Shown: positions 38,891 to 48,764, numbered from the stretch's first letter. The stretch: 64,000 nucleotides of DNA from an uncultured Alphaproteobacteria bacterium (GCA_944390275.1 CALXPL010000001.1:310001-374000); one strand, 5' to 3'. Notes: generated by a model from the letters alone, not told the origin. A program made the numbers and translations.

Positions 38891-39325
38891 TTATGATAAA
38901 AAAGGTAGAGTAAGAATACCATATCTCATAAATTTTCCCAAAAACATACTTATTGTTGTGATTGCTTTGTTTGCTTGCATGAAACCTAAGGTAATAGCAA
39001 GAGGGTCTCCGATAATGGGCAGAAAACTAAAAAAAGCAACTGCAGAGCTTTTTCCTTGTAGGCGCGCCTTTATTGATAAAATTTTTTGGGATGGTATGTG
39101 CAAATATTTTTCTATCCATTCTATTTTTCCTAGGCTTCCAAGAGCATAGTTTGTCATACCTCCCAGTGTGTTTCCAATACTTGCTATGATTAAGCACATT
39201 CCTTTGTCAAATCCGGATGCTAAGAGGCTGATAAATATTATTTCTGAGCCTAAAGGTAAAATGGTTGCGGCGAGGAAACTTCCCAGAAATAGTCCGATAT
39301 ATCCGTATTGTATTAAATTATCCAT
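38891..39325 (-). CDS. YqaA-like (DedA/SNARE-associated) membrane protein
   Basis: 144 aa, three or four membrane helices. GYIGLFLGSFLAATILPLGSE, GNTLGGMTNYALG and FFSFLPIIGDPLAITLGFM match YqaA, a short DedA relative. Possible lipid carrier or transporter by family. Confidence 0.85.
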   Translation of the reverse strand: MDNLIQYGYIGLFLGSFLAATILPLGSEIIFISLLASGFDKGMCLIIASIGNTLGGMTNYALGSLGKIEWIEKYLHIPSQKILSIKARLQGKSSAVAFFSFLPIIGDPLAITLGFMQANKAITTISMFLGKFMRYGILTLPFLS

Positions 39326-39339
39326 GTATTTTTTCTTTT

Positions 39340-40488
39340 TTAAAATTTAATACCTATTCCTGTGATTGCGGCATAACCTTTGTTGTTTACGTCTTCGTAT
39401 TTGCTGGCTCCTTTGGCATTTATGTAGGCCCCTACTAGGAAAATATCTATATATTTATTGGTACTGTAGACGTTTGACCAGATGTATAAATTATCACTGT
39501 TTCTGGTATTGGCGGCTTGAGTGTAAATGTAAGCTAAATTGGTTTTTAGTTTATCGTTGAATTTATAGCCGACACTGAAATTGTATGCACTTGATTCTCT
39601 ATAGTTGTCAAATAATGCCGGTAAATGAGGATTGTTTGATATATAAGTTATAGGGTTTTTATTTCCGTTAATCCACGCGTTTTTATATCCAGCACCAACG
39701 TTGAAATTGTTTTTTATCCATGCCAGTCCAAAGGACATTTCGTTATCGGTTCTATTGAATATCCCATAGCCAAATGAACTGTATAATGTTGAGTTATCTG
39801 GTAATTGCCAACGATTTTGCATACCGAAAGCATATCCATCTTCTGTTGATTCGTAATTTGTGTAACGACTAACCATGCCTCGACGGTTTGCATTTTTGGG
39901 CGTGTAGGAAATACCAAACTTTGTGTTTCCTATTTCCGGAGTAATATATTTGATTTTGGCTGCTCTACCGTCCGTCATGATAGTGGTGGATTTGGGAGTT
40001 GCGAATTTTGTGGCATGTTTACCGTTACTCCAGTTCGAATCGACCAGATAATAAATCATGTTCGAATCGTTTATGCCAAAAAATGTAATGTCTTTTGCCC
40101 CTTTATGTAGTTCATAAGCGGCATTATAGACATAGCCTAAAGAAATTTCTCCATAGGTCGATTTGTCTTTTATGAAGGGATAAAATCGCCAATCTCCATT
40201 ACGATAATTTTTATCGTGTTCTTTAAATACTAATGTGAAATTTCCAAATAACCCTATTTGGTGTTGTGATGAAAGGCTATAGTTTGCGCCGAATAGGGCA
40301 TCTGTGCGATATATCCAACGGTTGGGTAAAGTATCAACTGTGTGCAGTTGTTTGGTTTCGGTTATTCCGTAGTAGCCTCCCATTAATCCTGTAGCACTTA
40401 ATTCCCAGTTGTTGTTGTGATAACTAGCTCCATAAGTGAGGGATGACAAACTTGAAAAAAAGCTTATTAAGATGAGTTGTTTTTTCAT
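39340..40488 (-). CDS. porin-like outer-membrane beta-barrel protein
   Basis: 382 aa from the ATG at 40488 with signal peptide MKKQLILISFFSSLSSLTYG. Alternating aromatic and polar strands, many Tyr/Asn turns and a C-terminal Phe (GIKF) fit an outer-membrane barrel; resemblance to Gram-negative porins is general (SFGLAWIKNNFNVGAGY, SVGYKFNDKLKTNLAYIYT). Exact family and substrate unknown. Confidence 0.72.
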   Translation of the reverse strand: MKKQLILISFFSSLSSLTYGASYHNNNWELSATGLMGGYYGITETKQLHTVDTLPNRWIYRTDALFGANYSLSSQHQIGLFGNFTLVFKEHDKNYRNGDWRFYPFIKDKSTYGEISLGYVYNAAYELHKGAKDITFFGINDSNMIYYLVDSNWSNGKHATKFATPKSTTIMTDGRAAKIKYITPEIGNTKFGISYTPKNANRRGMVSRYTNYESTEDGYAFGMQNRWQLPDNSTLYSSFGYGIFNRTDNEMSFGLAWIKNNFNVGAGYKNAWINGNKNPITYISNNPHLPALFDNYRESSAYNFSVGYKFNDKLKTNLAYIYTQAANTRNSDNLYIWSNVYSTNKYIDIFLVGAYINAKGASKYEDVNNKGYAAITGIGIKF

Positions 40489-40544
40489 TTTGTTTCCTTG
40501 CAATTATGTTAAAGGTTTTTTATAGCAAGAAATTATTTTTGTTG

Positions 40545-40582
40545 CAAAAAAAATATCCTCTATTCACATAATAGAGGATATT
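40545..40582 (-). terminator. terminator of the DUF805 gene
   Basis: Thirteen-base perfect stem AATATCCTCTATT/AATAGAGGATATT with five-base loop, followed on the minus strand by seven T. Confidence 0.9.
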
Positions 40583-40595
40583 TTGAGGAGTTATT

Positions 40596-40958
40596 TTATT
40601 TTTCACTTTCTCCGCATAGTAGCGTAATGACGTAGATTTGTCCTATAATTGGTACAAAAATGAATAGCAGATACCATGGTGAAATTTTAACATCTCTCAT
40701 CCTTCTTACTGAAATTGCGATGGTTGGTAACAGTAATGCTAGAGAGGTAATCATGGATAAAATGGATATTAATTCATTTAGTGATGGTAATATGTAGTTA
40801 AAGGCATAAAAAATTGAAAACATGGCTGAGTAAATTGTCATGTATTTGCCAAACTTTTCAAAGTTTGTTTTTCCTTTGAAGTCAACGTATTGTGTTTTGA
40901 TTATTTCTATAAAGTTTTTGCTGATTGTTTCTTTGGCTTTTTCTATATAAAATTCCAT
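40596..40958 (-). CDS. DUF805 membrane protein
   Basis: 120 aa from the ATG at 40958, with an AGGAGAG site upstream. Helices at the centre and end, with the DUF805 hallmark ISVRRMRDVKISPWYLLFIF and a final GQIYVITLLC. Function unknown. Single gene. Confidence 0.85.
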   Translation of the reverse strand: MEFYIEKAKETISKNFIEIIKTQYVDFKGKTNFEKFGKYMTIYSAMFSIFYAFNYILPSLNELISILSMITSLALLLPTIAISVRRMRDVKISPWYLLFIFVPIIGQIYVITLLCGESEK

Positions 40959-41048
40959 AGGCTCTCTCCTTTTCAAGATACTTATGCCTAAATTGTAATG
41001 TTTTCTTTTTCAAAAGCAATATTTTAAACGTTGATATTCACTTTTTCT

Positions 41049-42419
41049 TTAATGCCAGGGTAACTCTGTAATATGGTGGCAAAAGAGGTATTTGTGGCCT
41101 ATCTTTCTGATAATCATGTAATAACCAATACTGACAACCATTGCTCCTCCTATCCATGCTATCGGGCTGGCATAACATACTCCAAGAAAACCAAAATGTT
41201 GTGCTAAAATTATTGCTGCGAAGGAACGCATCCCTAGTTCGACAATGCTTGAAATTAATGGTATGAAAGGTTTCCCTATTCCTTGAAGAGCATTGCGATA
41301 TACAAATATTTGGCTTAAGAAAAAGTAAAATAAAACACTGATGTTTAGATACTGTTTTGCTGTTTCTATTACTGTTTCGTTTCTTTCTTTTGTAAAAATT
41401 TCAACGAGATTTTCACCGAGCGTGAATATTATAATTGCCATGATTATGCTTATCGTTAGGGATATCATTGAGCAATTATATACGCCTCGACGTACACGAC
41501 CAATTAATCCTGCTCCGTAATTTTGTGCGGTAAATGTAGCTAATGCTATTCCGAAAGATACCATGGGTTGTGCGGCAAGTTGTTCTATTCTCATCGCTGA
41601 AGTAAAAGCAGCTATGGTTAATGGACCAAAAGAATTGCAGACGCTTTGAATAACCATGGAACTTAAGGCAATAATTGAAAATTGAATTGCCATCGGGAAT
41701 GCTATAATCAGATGTTCTTTGCTAAATTGCCAATTCATGTGCCAATCGCTTCTTTTTAAATGAAGTATCGGAAATTTTTTTCTGATATAGATATAACAGC
41801 ATAAAACTGATATACTTAATGCCAGAACTGTTCCCAATGCAGAACCTTCAACACCAAAACCGCAAACGTAAATTAAAAATAGGTTGAGAAAAATGTTTAT
41901 TATTGAAGCAAATATCAAAAAGTAAAGAGGTGTTTTACTATCGCCTAAGGCTCTTATTATTCCGGATAGTAAATTGTAAAAAACAATCATTATCAGACCA
42001 TTAGCAATTATGTTTATAAATGATAAGGCTTCGGCAAAAATTTCTTCCGGAACGTTCATGAGTATTAAAATATCTTTTAGAAAAAAATGAAGGCATATGC
42101 TAAAAGTTATTGTAAAGAGTGTACTGATTATTGTTGCGGTTGCGGCTGAGCGTCTCATATTTTCAAAATCGTTTGCTCCAAATTTTTGGGCGGTTATAAC
42201 GGTTAAGCCGCTTGTAAAACCTATCGTGGCTGCTAATAATAAAAAGAATAACGGTCCGGTTGCGCCGACAGCTGCTAAAGAATTAACCCCGAGTAATCGT
42301 CCAACAATTATAATATCGGATATACTGTATAATTGTTGAAAAATATTTCCAATTAACAGAGGAATTGTAAATTGTACAATTAGTTTGAGCGGTGTTCCGC
42401 TTGTCATGTTTTGTATCAT
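41049..42419 (-). CDS. MATE-family efflux transporter
   Basis: 456 aa from the ATG at 42419 (MIQNMTSGTPLK) with AAAGGAA upstream; the longer frame would need a TTG. Twelve membrane helices in two similar halves (TIPLLIGNIFQQLYSISDIIIVGRLLG; MVSFGIALATFTAQNYGAG). Resembles NorM/DinF-type cation- or H+-coupled drug antiporters; substrate not predictable. Confidence 0.9.
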   Translation of the reverse strand: MIQNMTSGTPLKLIVQFTIPLLIGNIFQQLYSISDIIIVGRLLGVNSLAAVGATGPLFFLLLAATIGFTSGLTVITAQKFGANDFENMRRSAATATIISTLFTITFSICLHFFLKDILILMNVPEEIFAEALSFINIIANGLIMIVFYNLLSGIIRALGDSKTPLYFLIFASIINIFLNLFLIYVCGFGVEGSALGTVLALSISVLCCYIYIRKKFPILHLKRSDWHMNWQFSKEHLIIAFPMAIQFSIIALSSMVIQSVCNSFGPLTIAAFTSAMRIEQLAAQPMVSFGIALATFTAQNYGAGLIGRVRRGVYNCSMISLTISIIMAIIIFTLGENLVEIFTKERNETVIETAKQYLNISVLFYFFLSQIFVYRNALQGIGKPFIPLISSIVELGMRSFAAIILAQHFGFLGVCYASPIAWIGGAMVVSIGYYMIIRKIGHKYLFCHHITELPWH

Positions 42420-42611
42420 TATTTTTTTCCTTTGTTTTGCCAAAGGATATATATAACCGTTATTATTTTATTACAAGTCTTTATTTTGATTATTTTTGCT
42501 AGTTGGAAAATTTTAAAGGTAATAACTTTTTAACTTTTTGCATTAATTGCTTGCGATGTATTTCTTTTTCATTTACTTTACAATAAATTCAATTTTATTG
42601 AGGATATACAA

Positions 42612-44489
42612 ATGAAGTCTTATTTGCTCCAAAGATTAAAACCTTTTTTCTATACTTTTATTGGGCTGGAATTTCTTATTCTTTTCGGAAAAATTTATCA
42701 AAGTTTTGATGGATTTGATTTTTCTTTGTGGGAACTGACTAAGGTTTTTGCAGTCCTTTTGCTGACTTCCGTAATTGCTTTTTTGTATATGATGCTGCCG
42801 TATGTGTTATATCTTGTTTTTTTGCCTCAGAAAAAGCAGAATACACGTTTTGATAAGATTGTAACAACTTTTATTTATGCCTTTTTTGTTTATATGACAT
42901 TGTTTCAGGGGGCTTCTACTCAAATCTTTTGGGATGAATTTCAAGCGGCATTTAACTTTATTGCTGTTGATTATTTAGTTTATACGAATGAAGTGATAGA
43001 CAATATTTATCAATCTTATCCCGTTAATTGGATTTTGTTTTCTCTCCTTGTTTTGACGGTTGCCTTTGTTAAATTTTCTTATCGTTTTTTGTTTACGGAT
43101 ATTCCCGCTCCATCTTTTGGTCGTAAAGCAGGGCAATTGGTTTTGTATATTTCTCTGATTGTGCTTTCTTATTTTGCTGTTGATATGTCAAAGTTGGAAA
43201 TTTGTAAAAACTATTATAATAATGAAGCTGCCAAGGAAGGTACTTATAGTTTATTTAGTGCTTTTTTGAAAAATGAATTGGAATATGATAAATTTTATCC
43301 GGTTCAAAATTCTGAAGACAACTTACGCCTTTTAAAAACAAAACTTCAAGATGATAATGTTGTTTTTTTAGAGCCTGAAAAAAACATTCGCCGTCAAATT
43401 AATTCTGCAAAGCCGGAAAATAAAGCCAATGTTATTATTGTTCTTATGGAAAGCATGAGTGCTAAATACATGAATGAAAATTTACCTGAAGGACATTTAA
43501 AAATTACACCGAATCTCGAAAAACTGTCTCAAGAAGGTTTATATTTTTCCAATACTTATGCTAATGGTACACGTTCTGTTCGGGGAATCGAAGCCTTGAC
43601 ACTTGGAGTTCCTCCTTTACCGGGAATGTCTATTGTGCGTCGTCCTAATAATGAAAATTTGTATAATATTGGAAAGATTTTTGCCGATAAAGGCTATGAT
43701 AATAAATGGATTTACGGTGGATATGGTTACTTTGATAATATGAATTATTTCTTTGGCAATAACGGATTTCAGGTTGTTGACAGAGCCGTTTGGGATAAAA
43801 GTGAGGTTACTTTTGCCAATGCTTGGGGCGCGGCTGATGATGATACATATCGTAAGATTATTAAAGAAGCTGATAAATCCTATGCTGCCGGAAAACCGTT
43901 CTTTACAATGACACTCTCGATTTCAAATCACCGTCCTTATACTTATCCGGAAGGAAGAATTCCTTTGGAATCGGAAAAATGGGGAAGAATCGGTGGTGTT
44001 ATGTATGCGGATTATGCCATAGGGGAGTTTATTAAAGAAGCTCGAACGAAACCTTGGTTTGATAATACTTTGTTTGTTTTTATTGCTGATCACACTGCCG
44101 GAGCTTCAGGTAAAGAAGAAATTAATTTGGAAGGCTATCATATTCCTTTCATAATTTATGCACCAAAGTTAGTTAAAGCGCAGAGAATCGATACGCCAAT
44201 CAGCCAAATCGATGCTTTACCTACAATTTTAGGAATTTTGAATTTTGATTACGAATCTCGTTTTTATGGTCAAGATGCTTTGTCTGAAAATTATGAATCA
44301 CGTTTCTTTGTTAGTAATTATCAGAAAATCGGTTATGTAAAAAACGGTACGGATGTTATTTTAAAACCCGTTCGTCAGTATTCGGTTGAAGGTCCTCGTA
44401 TTTCTGATAATGCTTTGGATAAACAAATGAAAGAAGCAATTGCTTTTTACCAGCAGGCTGATAACTGGGAACAAAATCTTAAACAGTAG
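42612..44489 (+). CDS. LtaS-like alkaline-phosphatase-superfamily transferase
   Basis: 625 aa. Five N-terminal membrane helices (to about residue 205), then an extracytoplasmic sulfatase-fold domain: metal Glu in VIIVLMESMS, putative nucleophile Thr in ANGTRSVRGIE, DNKWIYGGYGYFDNMN and metal-binding FVFIADHTAG. Such enzymes move phosphoglycerol or similar groups onto envelope glycans or lipids; in a Gram-negative, OpgB-like or LPS-modifying roles are possible. Monocistronic, with a terminator after it. Confidence 0.88.
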   Translation: MKSYLLQRLKPFFYTFIGLEFLILFGKIYQSFDGFDFSLWELTKVFAVLLLTSVIAFLYMMLPYVLYLVFLPQKKQNTRFDKIVTTFIYAFFVYMTLFQGASTQIFWDEFQAAFNFIAVDYLVYTNEVIDNIYQSYPVNWILFSLLVLTVAFVKFSYRFLFTDIPAPSFGRKAGQLVLYISLIVLSYFAVDMSKLEICKNYYNNEAAKEGTYSLFSAFLKNELEYDKFYPVQNSEDNLRLLKTKLQDDNVVFLEPEKNIRRQINSAKPENKANVIIVLMESMSAKYMNENLPEGHLKITPNLEKLSQEGLYFSNTYANGTRSVRGIEALTLGVPPLPGMSIVRRPNNENLYNIGKIFADKGYDNKWIYGGYGYFDNMNYFFGNNGFQVVDRAVWDKSEVTFANAWGAADDDTYRKIIKEADKSYAAGKPFFTMTLSISNHRPYTYPEGRIPLESEKWGRIGGVMYADYAIGEFIKEARTKPWFDNTLFVFIADHTAGASGKEEINLEGYHIPFIIYAPKLVKAQRIDTPISQIDALPTILGILNFDYESRFYGQDALSENYESRFFVSNYQKIGYVKNGTDVILKPVRQYSVEGPRISDNALDKQMKEAIAFYQQADNWEQNLKQ

Positions 44490-44499
44490 TTGAAAAAAG

Positions 44500-44538
44500 G
44501 AAGATGAAAATGTAAAAAAATTCATCTTCTTTTTTTTA
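44500..44538 (+). terminator. terminator after the LtaS-like gene
   Basis: Nine-base stem GAAGATGAA/TTCATCTTC with a 12-base A-rich loop, followed by nine T. Confidence 0.8.
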
Positions 44539-44670
44539 TTTTTTTGAATCATTTTAAAGAGTTAACCCAAAATTTAGAATCAGGAATCTAAGATAGCGTC
44601 ATAATAAAACGAATCATATTTTTGTGATTGTCTTTATTTATTTTGGTTTAACTTTTAAAGGAATTTAAGA

Positions 44671-47094
44671 ATGTCAGCTTTGAAAAGACTAAAATCTTTT
44701 GCTCTAGCCTTTTGTTTGGCTGTAGTGGCAGGGATTTCTCAAGCGCATGCTTCTGAAATTGATTTGAAAATTCCGAGCCTTGATGTTGGTTATAATATTT
44801 TTGGCCTTGCTTTAACAGGAAGCCAAATCCTCATGTATGGACTCGGTATTTGTGTCTTGGGTATGTTGTTTGGATTATACGAATTTTGTAAAATTAAAAA
44901 AATTCCAGCTCATGAATCCATGTTGAATGTTTCGCATACTATTTATGAAACTTGTAAAACTTATATGAAGCAACAGTCAAAATTGTTAGTTATTTTGGAA
45001 TTGTTTATTGCTGCATGTATTTTTTATTATTTCTATTATCTCAATGCGACACCAATGCCCAAAGTTTTGACTATTCTTATGTGGTCAGTTTTAGGAATTC
45101 TCGGTTCTTATACCGTTGCTTGGTTTGGTATGCGTATTAATACTTATGCGAACTCTCGTACTGCTTTCTTGTCTTTACAAGGAAAAGCCTTCCCTGTTAT
45201 GAGCTTGCCTTTACGCTCCGGTATGTCAATCGGTGTTTTGCTTATTTGTGTTGAATTGATAATGATGATTATCATTTTGCTCTGGGTACCTCGTGAAAGT
45301 GCCGGTGCTTGTTTTGTCGGTTTTGCTATTGGTGAATCTTTAGGTGCTGCAGCACTCCGTATTTGCGGTGGTATCTTTACAAAAATCGCTGATATTGGTG
45401 CTGATTTGATGAAAATTATTTTCAAAATAGATGAAGATGATGCTCGTAACCCTGGAGTTATTGCTGATTGTACCGGTGATAATGCCGGAGATTCCGTTGG
45501 TCCGACAGCTGATGGTTTTGAAACATATGGCGTAACCGGCGTGGCTTTGATTAGCTTTATCGTTTTGGGAGCCGGGATGATGTATAATCAGAATGGTGAA
45601 TTGGCTCTCATGACAGGGGGAATCGATATTCAAGCTCGTTTGATTGTTTGGATATTTGCAATGCGCTTGTTAATGATTGTTACTTCTTTAGTTTCTTATG
45701 CTTTAAATAATGGGCTTTCAAAACTCATCTATGGTAAAAAAGAAACTTTTGATTTTGAAAAACCTCTTACAAGCTTAATTTGGCTTACATCAATAATTTC
45801 TATTCTTGTTACATTCGGCGTTTCTTATGTTATGATTGGTGATATGGGAGCTGATTTATGGTGGAAATTATCCATTATCATTTCTTGCGGTACTTTAGCT
45901 GCAGCTTTGATTCCGGAATTTACCAAAATCTTTACTTCTCCGAAATCAAAACATGTTAATGAAATCGTTAATGCCAGTCGCGAAGCCGGAGCTTCTTTGA
46001 ATATTATTTCAGGTATCGTTGCCGGTAATTTTTCTGCTTTTTGGCAGGGAATTGTAATGGTTGCGTTAATGGCTATTGCTTATGTTACAGCAAGTTCCGG
46101 ACTTGATGCTTATATGGTTTATCCGAGTGTTTTTGCCTTTGGCTTGGTGGCCTTTGGTATGCTTGGTATGGGTCCTGTTAATATTGCCGTTGATAGTTAT
46201 GGTCCGGTGGCTGATAATGCACAGTCTGTTTTTGAATTATCTCAAATTGAAAACATTCGTGGCATTAATAAATCAATTGAAAAAGATTTTGGATTTAAAC
46301 CTGATTTTGAAAAAGGAAAACATTTTCTTGAAGCAAATGATGGTGCCGGAAATACTTTTAAGGCTACGGCAAAACCTGTTCTTATCGGAACAGCGGTTAT
46401 TGGTGCGGCAACAATGATTTTCTCTATCATTTTGTTGCTTAATCTTAAATTGTCATTGCTTGATCCTGAAGTCTTATTTGGTATTATTCTCGGTGGTGCT
46501 GTTATTTACTGGTTCTCCGGGGCTTCTATGCAAGCGGTTTCGACAGGTGCTTATCGCGCTGTTGATTTCATCAAAAAGCATATTAAACTTAATACCAAAA
46601 AAGCGGCTTCCGTAGAAGATAGTAAAGAGGTTGTACGTATTTGTACACTTTATGCTCAAAAAGGTATGTTTAATATCTTTGTGGCAATTTTCTCCTTTAC
46701 TTTGGCTTTTGCATGTTTTGATCCTAACTTGTTTGCCAGCTATTTGATTTCTATTGCTGTTTTTGGATTGTTCCAAGCATTGTATATGGCTAATGCCGGT
46801 GGTGCATGGGATAATGCCAAAAAGGTTGTTGAAGTTGATTTAGGCGAAAAAGGTACGGAATTACATGCCGCTTCAGTTGTTGGAGATACAGTAGGTGATC
46901 CTTATAAGGATACGTCCTCTGTTGCTTTGAACCCAATAATTAAGTTTACAACTTTGTTTGGGTTGTTGGCTGTAGAAATTGCCGTTTCGGCTCCAAGAAA
47001 TGTGTCTTTGACACTGGGAGCTGTCTTTATGGCTATTGCTTTGATATTTGTATGGCGTTCTTTCTACGCTATGCGTATAAATACAAAGGAATAA
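44671..47094 (+). CDS. hppA: membrane-bound ion-pumping pyrophosphatase, divergent type
   Basis: 807 aa with ~16 helices, longer than usual (about 700). The N-terminal signal-like segment ends ISQAHA. The pyrophosphate-binding residues are kept (DIGADL, DEDDARNPG, GDNAGDS, VGDTVGDPYKDT), but the central motif reads GDNAGDSVGPTADGFETY where common H+-pumps have GDNVGDCAGMAADLFETY. GNTFKATAK has Lys where K+-dependent enzymes have Ala, which suggests potassium independence (inference). Couples PPi hydrolysis to H+ or Na+ export. AAAGGAA precedes the ATG. Confidence 0.9.
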   Translation: MSALKRLKSFALAFCLAVVAGISQAHASEIDLKIPSLDVGYNIFGLALTGSQILMYGLGICVLGMLFGLYEFCKIKKIPAHESMLNVSHTIYETCKTYMKQQSKLLVILELFIAACIFYYFYYLNATPMPKVLTILMWSVLGILGSYTVAWFGMRINTYANSRTAFLSLQGKAFPVMSLPLRSGMSIGVLLICVELIMMIIILLWVPRESAGACFVGFAIGESLGAAALRICGGIFTKIADIGADLMKIIFKIDEDDARNPGVIADCTGDNAGDSVGPTADGFETYGVTGVALISFIVLGAGMMYNQNGELALMTGGIDIQARLIVWIFAMRLLMIVTSLVSYALNNGLSKLIYGKKETFDFEKPLTSLIWLTSIISILVTFGVSYVMIGDMGADLWWKLSIIISCGTLAAALIPEFTKIFTSPKSKHVNEIVNASREAGASLNIISGIVAGNFSAFWQGIVMVALMAIAYVTASSGLDAYMVYPSVFAFGLVAFGMLGMGPVNIAVDSYGPVADNAQSVFELSQIENIRGINKSIEKDFGFKPDFEKGKHFLEANDGAGNTFKATAKPVLIGTAVIGAATMIFSIILLLNLKLSLLDPEVLFGIILGGAVIYWFSGASMQAVSTGAYRAVDFIKKHIKLNTKKAASVEDSKEVVRICTLYAQKGMFNIFVAIFSFTLAFACFDPNLFASYLISIAVFGLFQALYMANAGGAWDNAKKVVEVDLGEKGTELHAASVVGDTVGDPYKDTSSVALNPIIKFTTLFGLLAVEIAVSAPRNVSLTLGAVFMAIALIFVWRSFYAMRINTKE

Positions 47095-47106
47095 TTCTCT
47101 TAAAGT

Positions 47107-47142
47107 TTAAAGAGAGGAAGATGAAATGCTTCCTCTCTTTAA
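47107..47142 (+). terminator. hairpin after hppA
   Basis: Fourteen-base stem TTAAAGAGAGGAAG/CTTCCTCTCTTTAA with eight-base loop, 12 bases after the hppA stop. No long T-run follows, so terminator function is probable but not certain. Confidence 0.65.
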
Positions 47143-47209
47143 TTTGATGTTTTATAGATAATTTAGTTTTTTGAAATATTTATTTTTTGAGTAAATGTAA
47201 AAAAAGTTC

Positions 47210-47238
47210 TTGATTTCTTATAGAGAGTTGTGTATCAA
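47210..47238 (+). promoter_or_regulatory. original tRNA-Trp promoter, now in front of attL
   Basis: TTGATT, 17-base spacer, TATCAA, about 24 bases upstream of the tRNA 5' half at 47263. It probably served tRNA-Trp before integration. Confidence 0.6.
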
Positions 47239-47260
47239 AGTAAGGGTTAAGATGAAAGTT

Positions 47261-47303
47261 ATAGGGGTATAGCTCAGTTGGTAGAGCACCGGTCTCCAAA
47301 ACC
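47261..47303 (+). repeat. attL: 43-bp copy of the 5' half of tRNA-Trp
   Basis: Identical to 56942-56984. Covers the acceptor 5' strand, D arm and anticodon stem-loop, then diverges (CCAGATAAG follows instead of GGGTGTCGTG), so this copy cannot form a tRNA. Confidence 0.93.
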
Positions 47304-47386
47304 CCAGATAAGTTTTTCAAAGTATTTTATTTTCCCTATATTTTAGTTGGTTTTCAGTACGGTTGAGCGTAAAAATTTTTTTGCTC

Positions 47387-47416
47387 GGCGTACCTAGGCG
47401 TACTTAGGTGTACTCG
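47387..47416 (+). repeat. three tandem 10-bp repeats near attL
   Basis: GGCGTACCTA, GGCGTACTTA, GGTGTACTCG head to tail, one helical turn apart, between attL and the integrase start. Likely integrase arm sites, a regulator site or iterons. Confidence 0.6.
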
Positions 47417-47479
47417 CTTTTTTCCGTCTCTTTAGGTAATAATTAGGGTAAAGAAACCAATAAGACGGAGTTTTATTAA

Positions 47480-48610
47480 ATGGTAAAAAGTTTTCCTGGT
47501 GTACGAACTAAAGAATGTATTCGAAATGGCAGAAGAGATATTTATTTTTCTGTTCGCTATACTCGCAACGGTAAACAGTATGAAGAAAGTATCGGTTATA
47601 AATCAGAGGGGTTTACAGCAGCTCAAGCTTATGAAATTTTGAGCGAGCTTAAAAGAGATATCAGGGCAGGAAGAGCGTTTTCTTTAAGAGAAAAGAGCGA
47701 ACAACGCGAACAAGAAAAAATAGCTAATGCGGCGGCAAATATAACGTTTTCAAAGCTTTTTGAGGAATACTATCAGCCCTATATTCAAAACAAGGATAAA
47801 CAGTCAACTTATAATAGAGAAGTCCATTTATACACAAAGTGGTTAAAGCCCGTGTTGGGGGATGTTAAATTAAACCTCATTAGCCGCATTAACCTCATTA
47901 GGTTATTGCAACCTATGGATAAAAAGCATTTATCGAGCCGTTCAAAAAATTATGCTATTGCTTTGACGCGGCAGGTTTTTAATTTTGCCATTAGAAATGA
48001 ACTTTTTGTAGGGGACAATCCGGCAGCAAGATTTGATGAAGTGAAGAAAGAAGATAATAGTCGAATGAAGTTTCTTTCTGAAGAAGAGTTAAATAATCTT
48101 TTTGAAGAGCTTAAAAAGCATAGCTATTCCGTTTATTTAATGGCACTAATTTCCGCTGATTGTGGATTAAGAGCCGGAGAAATTTTTAAATTAACTTGGG
48201 CAGATGTCAGTCTTGAGGAAAGAATGTTGTTTTTGCGTGACACCAAAAACGGCAAGAATCGTTTTGCCTATATGACAAAACGTGTAGCAGAGGAATTTTC
48301 TAATCTTAAGCAAGGCGAAGGAAATGAGTTTGTCTTTCGAAGTAAAGCAGGGGGTAAGATTGAGCATATTTCACGCACTTTTGAAAGAGCTGTTAAAACT
48401 TTAGGGTTAAATGACGGCATTACCGATCGTCGGCAAAAGGTAGTTTTCCATTCTTTACGGCATACTTTTGCCAGTCGTTTGGTTCAAAAACGAGTTTCCC
48501 TTTATGAAGTGAAAGAATTGTTGGGGCATTCTGATATTGCCATGACTCAACGTTACTCGCATCTAGCAAATGAAACGTTACGCGAAGCAGTTGCCAGATT
48601 GGATGAGTAA
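47480..48610 (+). CDS. int: tyrosine recombinase/integrase
   Basis: 376 aa. N-terminal arm-binding domain (DIYFSVRYTRNGKQYEESIG), core-binding SAM-like domain (FSKLFEEYYQPYIQ), and a catalytic domain with Arg in DCGLRAGEIFKLTW, Lys in RDTKNGKNR, HSLRHTFASRL (HxxR) and the Tyr nucleophile in TQRYSHL. GACGGAG precedes the ATG. It reads inward from attL and presumably inserts the element into tRNA-Trp. Confidence 0.95.
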   Translation: MVKSFPGVRTKECIRNGRRDIYFSVRYTRNGKQYEESIGYKSEGFTAAQAYEILSELKRDIRAGRAFSLREKSEQREQEKIANAAANITFSKLFEEYYQPYIQNKDKQSTYNREVHLYTKWLKPVLGDVKLNLISRINLIRLLQPMDKKHLSSRSKNYAIALTRQVFNFAIRNELFVGDNPAARFDEVKKEDNSRMKFLSEEELNNLFEELKKHSYSVYLMALISADCGLRAGEIFKLTWADVSLEERMLFLRDTKNGKNRFAYMTKRVAEEFSNLKQGEGNEFVFRSKAGGKIEHISRTFERAVKTLGLNDGITDRRQKVVFHSLRHTFASRLVQKRVSLYEVKELLGHSDIAMTQRYSHLANETLREAVARLDE

Positions 48611-48720
48611 GCAAAACTATTTTATCATGATTATTTTGTTGATTATTCTGAATACCTTAATTTTCAAAAATATTTGAATCAAAAAAGAGTGAAATGCTCT
48701 CGTTAAACGTTAATGCGCAG

Positions 48721-48739
48721 AAAAACCATGGTGGTTTTT
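48721..48739. repeat. palindrome upstream of the 123-aa gene
   Basis: AAAAACCA-TGG-TGGTTTTT, about 26 bases before the ATG at 48765. There is no T-run after it, so an operator or mRNA hairpin is more likely than a terminator. Confidence 0.45.
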
Positions 48740-48764
48740 CGCAACCCTATTTAGGAGTAGAAAA

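Noticed and set aside
46076..46417. 113-codon open frame inside hppA
   Set aside because: Alternate-frame shadow of a well-supported membrane pyrophosphatase; composition is an artefact of AT-rich membrane-helix codons.
47263..47303. A second tRNA-Trp gene
   Set aside because: Only the 5' half is present; the sequence after the anticodon stem does not form a T arm or acceptor strand. It is the attL copy.
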